Source of the DNA: Scheffersomyces stipitis CBS 6054
Taxonomy: Eukaryota; Ascomycota; Pichiomycetes; Serinales; Debaryomycetaceae
Reading direction: 5' to 3'
DNA length: 64,000 bases
NCBI RefSeq assembly: GCF_000209165.1
Contig: NC_009044.1
Location: 620,001 to 684,000 of the forward strand
Below, piece after piece: positions 56,543-64,000 of this stretch. The notes under the pieces are model-generated. The model saw only the letters and a list, made by a program, of their open reading frames with translations. It had not been told where the DNA came from and did no database searches. How positions within the stretch are numbered: the stretch's first letter is position 1; every line of letters starts with the position of its first letter. The translations under genes were made by a program, and so were the position numbers.

Positions 56543-57766
56543 ATGTTACACAAGCTCTCTTCTAAAGTGAGCGACAGAATTCACAAGTACAATCTGCTCA
56601 GCCAGGATAAAAACCAACAGGCCTTTCAAATTGCTGGAAAAGACGATTGCAAAGGGTATAAATCATGCGTATATTTCTCAAATTGGTCCGTCTACGGACG
56701 TAAGCATTTTGCCATAGATATACCTGTAGAATTTGTGACTCATGTCTTTTATGCTTTCATCACTATCGATGCCAATACTGGAAATGTCAAGTTCACAGAC
56801 GAGTGGTGTGATCTCCAATTGCCGTTGGAATCGCCTGTAAGTTCCAATCAGAAAGTCACTGGTTCAATTCAGCAACTTTTCCAGATGAAGCAGCTTAATC
56901 GTCATCTCAAGGTGGTGATGTCAATTGGAGGCTGGGGGACTGAACATTTGTTCCAGGCTGTGACGAGCGATCATGCGAAGCTAGACAATTTTATCAATAG
57001 TGCTGTGAAGTTTGTTTGTGAATACGGTTTTGATGGAATTGATATCGACTGGGAGTATCCTCGCAATACCCATGAATGTAAACAGCTTGTAAAGTTACTT
57101 TCAGGATTGAAGCAGAAGTTGAACCTCGTGTCTCCAGATTATTTGCTTACAATTGCCTCACCTGGGGGCGACGAAAATATTGAAGTTTTGGACTTTCCAG
57201 AGTTGGACAAGTATCTTTCGTTCTGGAACGTCATGTGCTACGACTTCTGTGGAGAGGGCTGGTCAACCAGAACGGGGTATCATTCCAACTTGTACGGCAA
57301 TAATGGGGATAATAACTTGAGTGCTAGTAACATCATTGAAAAGTACATTCAGCATGGAGTTTCTCCACAAAAATTGATTCTTGGTATGCCATTATATGGA
57401 CGAGTATTCCATGGAGCTCTGTCTCCGACTGTAGGTCATTCTTTCACCAAAGAAATACTTCCTGGCTCTGTAAATGGTGATACTTGTGACTATAAGCTGT
57501 TGCCTATTAGTCAGGAGAGTTTTGATGAAAAGACGGGAAGCTGTAGCTACTACGATAGCCAAACGAAACAACTCTTTGTCTACGATAATCCTCAGGTGGC
57601 TCGGATGAAGGCTGATTTTACTAGTAAGTATAAACTTGGTGGAGGCATGTGGTGGGATTCATGTGGAGATGTTGCTATCAAAGAAAAGGAGAGATCTCTT
57701 ATTTATAACTATATCCAGCAGCTTGGGGGTAGTGCAGCATTAGAGAAGACTCCCAACCATATCTAG
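56543..57766 (+). CDS. GH18 chitinase, Cht4/Cts2 type, no signal peptide
   Basis: 407 residues. The glycosyl hydrolase 18 core starts at YKSCVYFSNWSVYGR. The motif KVVMSIGGWG is followed by the catalytic FDGIDIDWEYP, with D164, D167, D169 and the acid E171. Further blocks are FWNVMCYDF and KLILGMPLYGR. The C-terminal part closes the barrel with GGGMWWDSCGD. No signal peptide and no chitin-binding or Ser/Thr-rich domain is present, unlike secreted separation chitinases of the Cts1 type; this fits the intracellular or spore-wall Cht4/Cts2 class. A CTG at 57497-57499 sits where the family has Asp or another small polar residue (YK-x-LP), agreeing with CUG read as Ser. Start is the ATG at 56543. 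Confidence 0.88.
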   Translation: MLHKLSSKVSDRIHKYNLLSQDKNQQAFQIAGKDDCKGYKSCVYFSNWSVYGRKHFAIDIPVEFVTHVFYAFITIDANTGNVKFTDEWCDLQLPLESPVSSNQKVTGSIQQLFQMKQLNRHLKVVMSIGGWGTEHLFQAVTSDHAKLDNFINSAVKFVCEYGFDGIDIDWEYPRNTHECKQLVKLLSGLKQKLNLVSPDYLLTIASPGGDENIEVLDFPELDKYLSFWNVMCYDFCGEGWSTRTGYHSNLYGNNGDNNLSASNIIEKYIQHGVSPQKLILGMPLYGRVFHGALSPTVGHSFTKEILPGSVNGDTCDYKLLPISQESFDEKTGSCSYYDSQTKQLFVYDNPQVARMKADFTSKYKLGGGMWWDSCGDVAIKEKERSLIYNYIQQLGGSAALEKTPNHI

Positions 57767-58018
57767 TACTTTTACATAGCTATTTCTAGATATATGAGGT
57801 ATATCAAAAGTCAGTTTCTATACCAATACCCGTAAACACTGGTATCCAGTATTTATTACATACTAATATCTACATCTGTTGCAGCAGCTACAGCTTCCAG
57901 ATATATGTCTTGCACTAAGTATCTAAATAGGACGAAAGAAGGTGCTGAATTGAAGAGTGTGTAGATGATGTGGACTATATATAATGTCAGAAGATGACAA
58001 TACAGAATATGACGTGGT

Positions 58019-59065
58019 TCACAAGATGGAGTCCATCCTAGCGAACACGCTCAAGACGGCAGCGATCAACTCCAACTGCAACTCACTACTTGAGCTGGCT
58101 TCTACTTCCGAGGTAATTTCCTGGCCCAAGTTCAAGCCTATACCCAAAGGACTCTGATGCGACAAGTTGAAGGGGAAATCCAGGAAGTCTGTGAGCAACT
58201 CATCGGCTCTGGCAAAGGCCTGGTCGCGCTTGTCGTAGTTCAACGACAACAACACATTCTCCAACACATTGGCAGCGTACGCTCCACAGACCAAGGCAAT
58301 CGTTCTCAAGTAACGGAACGACGTGTTCTGAGGAAATTGGTCATTAGCTACGGTGTCCAAATCGACATTTCTGTTGACTAATACGTTCAAGAGTCTGTTC
58401 TTGATATGTTCCTTCAGCAACTTGTCGGCAACAGGATGGGTAGCCATGTCGAACAAGAAGAAGTTCTTTCTCTCAGTCCTTAAGATTCCTTTGTCTACCA
58501 ATCCTTTAGCCAAACGCTCTCTAACTTGTTTCAACTGGTAGTTGATTTTCATCAAGTTCCATGTCTCTCCACTTAACAAATCGATCCAGTTTGTCACCGA
58601 CAAGTTGGAGCCATCGTTCTTCATGATCTTGAGAGCTTCATCCAACAACACTTCGCCAGTTGGCTCGGAGTCAATGACCTCGATAAGACGATCGCTCAAC
58701 TCGAAACGACGTCTTGCGGGATCGTTGACCAAAGTAATCTTGTAGCGGAAGGCTAATTCAAGCAAAATACATCCTCTCAAAGCGTAGGAAATGTTGTCAT
58801 TCCAAAAAGAAAGATAACCCTCTTTGTCCTTCAATCCGATCAACAAGACTTCCTCCATAAGCGTCAAAAGTGGCAATTTCAACGATTCTCTACTCTCAAT
58901 GTCTCGGGAATCGTACCCGATTTTGTGGTCAGAAACAGCTTCATTGCTGTTCTTGGTATGGTTATTATCTTCGTAGGAATCCGAAGTACGGCCACCGGAA
59001 CCGGAATTTGCGCCGGAAGAGGCCGTCTTGTTACCACGACGTCTCTGCAAACCTGAAGACGACAT
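58019..59065 (-). CDS. VPS74: Golgi PI4P-binding protein Vps74 (GOLPH3)
   Basis: 348 residues (baker's yeast 345). Vps74 binds phosphatidylinositol 4-phosphate at the Golgi and retains glycosyltransferases by linking their tails to COPI. The GPP34 domain is nearly collinear with the baker's protein: [42 protein letters not shown], then [33 protein letters not shown] and [11 protein letters not shown]. The N-terminal 60 residues are disordered and begin [11 protein letters not shown], the family's LQRRR COPI/membrane motif. Start is the ATG at 59063-59065. It converges on the chitinase gene with 252 bp between stops and diverges from FAB1. Confidence 0.95.
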   Translation of the reverse strand: MSSSGLQRRRGNKTASSGANSGSGGRTSDSYEDNNHTKNSNEAVSDHKIGYDSRDIESRESLKLPLLTLMEEVLLIGLKDKEGYLSFWNDNISYALRGCILLELAFRYKITLVNDPARRRFELSDRLIEVIDSEPTGEVLLDEALKIMKNDGSNLSVTNWIDLLSGETWNLMKINYQLKQVRERLAKGLVDKGILRTERKNFFLFDMATHPVADKLLKEHIKNRLLNVLVNRNVDLDTVANDQFPQNTSFRYLRTIALVCGAYAANVLENVLLSLNYDKRDQAFARADELLTDFLDFPFNLSHQSPLGIGLNLGQEITSEVEASSSSELQLELIAAVLSVFARMDSIL

Positions 59066-60240
59066 TTACAAATATTAAGAAACAAATACAAAGAAAAAAG
59101 ATCAAATATCCATACCAACAAAAAGAAGAAACTGTAAAATTCACCTTCGCTAAGACACTGTGTTAATCGTTTTTCGAAACAACAAAAAATCGATACCGAC
59201 TGCACATGGAAAGAGAATCTGAAACTATATGCACACCATGAACGTCAGCCAGTACACCACATAGCACGAGAAAGAGGATATTGGTGGTGGTAGATAGTAG
59301 CAAGTAAGCTATCTAGATAGAGGTACACTGTAGGAGTATAATGCTATAAATATCGTGTAAAAAACGTTTTTGGTTGTAGAAATAATTGGGGGTGTACTGC
59401 GCTCAGTGATAAATCCGATTTTTCACTATCAAGGATGGTCCTGGACCAGGATTTTGGCTCCAAACAGCGAAATACATATCCCGACTAGAAAAACGCGTTC
59501 GAACATAGACATAAAGCATCCGATCTGCTATCCCAGCTACCTTTCTCCAGCTTGTAGTGTTGTTCATTCCAGAGACTCAAAATCGTTTGATAATTGGGCG
59601 ATAATGCGCTGCATATAGCCTGCCGTGGAACTACTTGAGTCTTAGTTATGCCAGTTGGTACCTGAAACGGTGTCAATAGATCAGGAGGTGGCTGTGGGCC
59701 ATTGGAAGGAAGCAGATGCCAAAAGAAGACAGGGATTCAGACTGAATTGAAGCGAATCTGAGCCTTTTCTATGTTGAATGGAACTTGGGTGGCAGTCTAG
59801 TCACATGACTGAGATAGACTTAGATTTGCTATGGTAAATCCTCTCGATTTAAAGAATGTTTAAAGAACCGTTTGGTGGCTATCATTATACAGCTTCCCAT
59901 TCTCAAATGACTTCTTAGGAAACTAATATACATTCATTTGATCTTCATCTATATTCATTTGCTTCTACATAGTCTGATCTTTGGCTGCGGCAGGGGTCTG
60001 ATCAGCCCTCTATACGCAGGCCACTGATAAAGTAGTCTAATAGCTTGCTACATTTTATAAATTTGAAAAGCTTCTTTCTTTACACTTATTATCCAATTCA
60101 GAGACTTGTCAATTGCACATCGTCTTAGCCAACGACACATATACCACCGTTTAAGTTTCACTATCTGTCCTTTCTGGAATCCAGACTCTGGTTGTAGTAC
60201 TTTCTTGTAGTTTCTAGCACTCTTATAGCTATAGTCAAGT
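59066..60240. promoter_or_regulatory. Divergent promoter VPS74 / FAB1
   Basis: 1.2 kb. A TCACATGA box occurs near 59801-59808. The short frames here (for example 59370-59618) show no family. Nothing else noticed. Confidence 0.4.
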
Positions 60241-63200
60241 ATGGCTAGTCGAGTCGCTACTGGACGCTATCCTTCAGTTCCCAACAATAATAATAGTGAT
60301 GATGAATCCTCTGTGAAAAGCGGTACGGATGCAGATGTAAAAGAAGATTTTATATCGTTTCCAACGATTCCGGATCCGGAACAGGAGAACTCCAAGACGT
60401 TATCACGAATCTTCACCAAGACGTTACGGAAAGTGACGACAAATGCTTCTCATCTAGTGCAGAATTACTCGTATTCTTCGCCAAAAGTGCAGCACACGTA
60501 TCTGAATCACGATGAAGAAAGTAATGTTGGCAGTTCTGAAGTTTTTCCCAAACAATCGCATGTCTCAGTTGATGAACCCACAGACAACTCTGTTGATTTC
60601 AGTCTGAAACCAGAACAAACAAGAACAGATATTACTAAACCGGACTCTACTATTCCACTCAGTATTACTCAACTGCCCGTACTTGAAAGTCGAGTAGGGT
60701 CGCCACTGGAAGATAAGATAAACGACAAAATTAGACCCGTAAATCAGAGCAACTTGACAGAAATGAGCCAGAGCTCAAGCGCAGAAAGAAAACTTCCGCT
60801 CCAGGAACGAGATCCTGAGTCTTTGCGGATGTTATCTGAAGATTCGCTTATCAATAGACCTCAGAGTATATCGGTTGGACTGGCGTCAGTGAGAAACCCG
60901 ACAATAATTGACGAAGCTAACCCTCCACGCGTCACGTCTGATAACAAAACGCTTCGTATTTCAACGATGCAGATCCCACTTCAAACAAACAGTGCTGCCA
61001 GTTCAGTAGTAAATGTGAATTCGCATCTTAATGATCGTAATTCTAAGGTGACACCGGAGCCTGAAGAAATTAAAACTGTAGGAAGTAGAAAGGCTGTTCG
61101 TGGAACGTTTGCTTCACGAGAAAGTATTTTAAACAATGGAAAAATCAGCGATGACAACTCCTTACAACGTAGAATATCATCCATCTTCAACAATCTTCCC
61201 AATGATATCGAGCTTTCTGACGACTCAGCATCTGATTTAGAGACTATTAATGATAGCTTTAATTCTTCTACTCAGCCTACTCCCATGCAATTAGGTAACC
61301 GATCTGAGTCACAGCTTAATGCATCAGGACATCCGTACCATGACATGTCTCTATATAGTGAATCTATAGCGAAATCCTCGCCCATAAAAGGCAAGGCCGA
61401 ACTCCACCGTGGATATGCTGGCCCCATAACTTCAACTGGAAGTTCACCGACGCTAAATACGTTCTATGCTCTCAAAAAGAAGGACCATCGACGAATGAAG
61501 GAGAAGCAGTCTTCCAATCTTTCTGCTGTTCTTATCGATAACGCCAAGTCGATGTTCAACTCCAATCTCACTGGGGCTGTAGTTTCTTCCGCTTCTTCAA
61601 TGGTAACTTCTGGAAGCAGAGAGAAGAAAAAGAAGAAGAAACCCAGTAAACCTTCTGAGAATCCCTTGAAAAGTGGTGGGATACCGAAGAAATACTGGAT
61701 GAATGATTCATTCGTTTCTGACTGTCTCAATTGCTTCAAGCCCTTTACTGCTTTCAGAAGAAAGCACCATTGTAGATTCTGCGGGCAGATCTTCTGTTCT
61801 GATTGTACACTATTCATTTCGTACAATCAGCATAAGGAAGAAAGACAGAACCGGGAAAACAAGAAAGACGATAAGAAGAAAACCAGTGGTTCCTATAACG
61901 ACAAGTTACGGGTTTGCAAACCTTGTTATAGTGATGTTATCGTCTATTTGAGTGATGATTCTAGCTCATCAGATTCCGACGATGAGAATGAACAGGCCAT
62001 CGACGATTCTGATGAAGAGCAGTCTGGATCTCTGGGAAGTTCTCAAGTGGACGAGCCAATCCTCCCACAACATCCTCTTTCTAGAATCAGATCGCTATCA
62101 ACAAACTCGCGAAGAGATAGTAGGATGAATGAAGCTACACTTGCTGCAAATAGAGGATTTTTGAATAAAGATTCAAAGTCCATATTGGAGTCTCCAACCT
62201 CAGAGAGCAATATCAGTTCAGTTACCAAGTTGGACGAGAGTATCAAAGTTCACCAGAAGCAAGCTCCTCAAATGGCTATTCCTACGACGAGAACAGGCGA
62301 ATCTGTAGAAATTCCCGTACCCAAGAGCTCGTACAATAACTCTACGGTTCTTGGAAGTCGACCTCCTAACTTCAACTTGGATGCACTCACAATGAGCACT
62401 TCGAGCTTAAATAGTCAACATCGTATCCACAGCAATGTAGCAGCAGAAACGTTATCGTTGCACAACAACAATATGGGAAGAAGCTGGCTCAAGAACTATA
62501 CCCATTTGCGGCAAGCGAACATATCTACACCAGATTTACAGAGATCCAACAGCATGGACAGCATTAGCAATATGTACAACAATATCATTGGCAAGAAGTC
62601 CTCTCAAGGTCGTTTACGAATAGTTTCTAGTTCTGAGAGAGACCTCAGTAGAAGAGTTTCCAACAAGAGTGAAATGATTATAACAGATTCAATAAACTCT
62701 GACGGAGATTATGAATACGATGACGAATTTGATGACGGAAACGAAAAAGGTTCAGAAAGTGAGAATGAAGACGAACAAGCGATGTCTCTCTATGCTGCCT
62801 TGAATCACAGTGCCTTAAAGACTACTCCTTTAGCCAAAAACAACATCCCCAACAGTACAGTGTCAGTTCCAACTCTAGGCGAGTTTCCAGCAATGATGTC
62901 AAATTTCCCAAGAACAATTGCTGGTTCCACTAAACTCTTTCCAACCGCAACATCTCCAAATCTTAACCATGCTGTTACTTTTCTTGAAGAGATGCCTAAG
63001 GCCGAAAACATGAGATCGATAGGAAGAGCTCATGCTTCTTTAGAAAGAATCAGATCCAGGCGTAAAAGTAAATCGGTCAGAAAACTACTGGTTCGTACTA
63101 GAGATTCTATACGTTTACCCAGCATAGAAAATCAGCGTAGTTTAGTAGCACCAGTTTCTCCAATATCGTCTCCTTCGACACCCTCACCAAATCCTTTTTC

Positions 63201-64000
63201 ACAGCAGTCAAACTTGTCAAAGATTCTTGTGAAGTCAACATCTAATGGAGCACATTTTGACCCAGACCAATCGCCTACTACTCCCAGAATTTCTGATACA
63301 TTTGAGAAAGAGCTCTCGCAGGAATTTGAAACCACTGATCTAGAAAATGGAGATGCGAGTCTCATTCTTCCAGATGAAGGGATACCGACTATTGAAGTTT
63401 TCAAGTCCAGAGAATCTGCTTTCAAAGAACTACTAGATGTTGTCCTCAAACAATGTCTTGAAGACTGTGACATCCAAGAAAATCAGGAGAGATGGGCAAT
63501 AGCGCTCAAAAGAACATTGAAAAGCATTGACCACATCAAAGTTACTGATACATTGGATATTAGACAGTATGTAAAGATCAAGAAAGTTCCTGGTGGTACA
63601 ATTGAAGAAACAGACGTTATTGATGGGTTATTTATGACAAAGAATATTGACTCCAAGAAAATGTCGTCTACTTTAAGGAATCCGAAGATAGCTTTGTTGA
63701 TGTTTCCATTGGAATATTTAAAACAAAAAGAACAGTTCATTAGTTTGAGAATTATTGGATCTCAACAGGCTGTGTATATCACCAACTTGGTATCCCGTAT
63801 AGTCTCTCTCGAGCCGGATATTATAGTTGTAGGTGATTCTGTGTGTGGTCTTGCTGAATCGCTACTTGAAGAAGCAGGCATTACAGTAATTTCAAATACA
63901 AAGCCACAGGTAATCGAGAGAATTTCTAGATATACCAAGGCGGATATTTTTCAATCTGTCAACGATTTGTTCTTCAAGAAGGGTACTCTTGGAACTTGCA
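60241..64000 (+). CDS. FAB1: PtdIns3P 5-kinase Fab1 (PIKfyve), N-terminal part
   Basis: Partial: ATG at 60241, 1253 codons, then the window ends. Fab1 makes PtdIns(3,5)P2 on vacuole and endosome membranes. An FYVE zinc finger lies at residues 486-562: WMND (486-489), CLNC, RRKHHCR (506-512) and RVCKPC (557-562), with a charged insert (NQHKEERQNRENKKDDKKK) before the last pair. The linker is Ser/Asp-rich. From about residue 1087 begins the Cpn60/TCP1-like domain (WAIALKRTLKSIDHIKV ... PDIIVVGDSVCGLAESLLEEAGI), which in Fab1 regulates the kinase through the Vac14-Fig4 complex. The kinase domain lies outside the window. A CTG at 62032 sits in an SGS-x-GS run and would read as Ser in the CTG clade. 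Confidence 0.95.
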   Translation, partial: MASRVATGRYPSVPNNNNSDDESSVKSGTDADVKEDFISFPTIPDPEQENSKTLSRIFTKTLRKVTTNASHLVQNYSYSSPKVQHTYLNHDEESNVGSSEVFPKQSHVSVDEPTDNSVDFSLKPEQTRTDITKPDSTIPLSITQLPVLESRVGSPLEDKINDKIRPVNQSNLTEMSQSSSAERKLPLQERDPESLRMLSEDSLINRPQSISVGLASVRNPTIIDEANPPRVTSDNKTLRISTMQIPLQTNSAASSVVNVNSHLNDRNSKVTPEPEEIKTVGSRKAVRGTFASRESILNNGKISDDNSLQRRISSIFNNLPNDIELSDDSASDLETINDSFNSSTQPTPMQLGNRSESQLNASGHPYHDMSLYSESIAKSSPIKGKAELHRGYAGPITSTGSSPTLNTFYALKKKDHRRMKEKQSSNLSAVLIDNAKSMFNSNLTGAVVSSASSMVTSGSREKKKKKKPSKPSENPLKSGGIPKKYWMNDSFVSDCLNCFKPFTAFRRKHHCRFCGQIFCSDCTLFISYNQHKEERQNRENKKDDKKKTSGSYNDKLRVCKPCYSDVIVYLSDDSSSSDSDDENEQAIDDSDEEQSGSLGSSQVDEPILPQHPLSRIRSLSTNSRRDSRMNEATLAANRGFLNKDSKSILESPTSESNISSVTKLDESIKVHQKQAPQMAIPTTRTGESVEIPVPKSSYNNSTVLGSRPPNFNLDALTMSTSSLNSQHRIHSNVAAETLSLHNNNMGRSWLKNYTHLRQANISTPDLQRSNSMDSISNMYNNIIGKKSSQGRLRIVSSSERDLSRRVSNKSEMIITDSINSDGDYEYDDEFDDGNEKGSESENEDEQAMSLYAALNHSALKTTPLAKNNIPNSTVSVPTLGEFPAMMSNFPRTIAGSTKLFPTATSPNLNHAVTFLEEMPKAENMRSIGRAHASLERIRSRRKSKSVRKLLVRTRDSIRLPSIENQRSLVAPVSPISSPSTPSPNPFSQQSNLSKILVKSTSNGAHFDPDQSPTTPRISDTFEKELSQEFETTDLENGDASLILPDEGIPTIEVFKSRESAFKELLDVVLKQCLEDCDIQENQERWAIALKRTLKSIDHIKVTDTLDIRQYVKIKKVPGGTIEETDVIDGLFMTKNIDSKKMSSTLRNPKIALLMFPLEYLKQKEQFISLRIIGSQQAVYITNLVSRIVSLEPDIIVVGDSVCGLAESLLEEAGITVISNTKPQVIERISRYTKADIFQSVNDLFFKKGTLGTC

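Overview
The window looks like a chromosome segment of a budding yeast (Saccharomycotina), most likely of the CUG-Ser (CTG) clade, for example a Scheffersomyces- or Debaryomyces-like species. Genes are single, separate units on both strands, mostly intronless and AT-rich. The two introns carry a perfect TACTAAC branch site. Every recognised gene is a nuclear, eukaryotic one. The conserved stretches I read (ILS1 start, ARO3 end, SNF2 helicase core) use no CTG for leucine, while some CTG codons sit in serine-rich runs. This fits the clade but does not prove it.

Layout, left to right. RTT10/TRM734 (3' part, cut by the window edge) converges on ILS1. TILS-like tRNA(Ile)-lysidine synthase, a possible 45-codon ORF and TAF2 follow. 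A 1.5 kb gene-poor gap leads to a globin-domain protein with a C-terminal CaaX box. Next come the vacuolar zinc importer ZRC1, a decapping activator of the EDC1 type and the vacuolar zinc exporter ZRT3, all on the minus strand. Then PSG1-like, SAM37, spliced RNA14, an unknown four-helix membrane protein, MTF1, a WBP2/GRAM-like protein, SNF2 and NMD4. From 41 to 50.5 kb lie a septin and a convergent pair that I read as FIR1 and ZRG8, the same arrangement these two have in baker's yeast. The right part holds spliced ARO3, UBP14, a CHT4/CTS2-type chitinase, VPS74 and the first 1253 codons of FAB1, which runs off the right end.

Themes. Vacuolar zinc storage is represented by its two opposing transporters 4 kb apart. 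mRNA fate appears in EDC1, NMD4 and RNA14. Mitochondrial gene expression or import appears in TILS, MTF1 and SAM37. Septum and cell separation appear in the septin, FIR1 and ZRG8, with Cbk1-type motifs visible in the last two. No tRNA, rRNA, CRISPR array or intact transposon was found.

The less ordinary signals are these: a 10-mer RCTGCGAAAA recurring about 100 bp upstream of four genes; a nested inverted repeat in the MTF1/WBP2-like promoter; a U-rich region downstream of EDC1; four decapping-type motif copies in EDC1; a globin that looks prenylated; and a fourfold SIxxMMxxLxxL repeat in the ZRG8-like protein.
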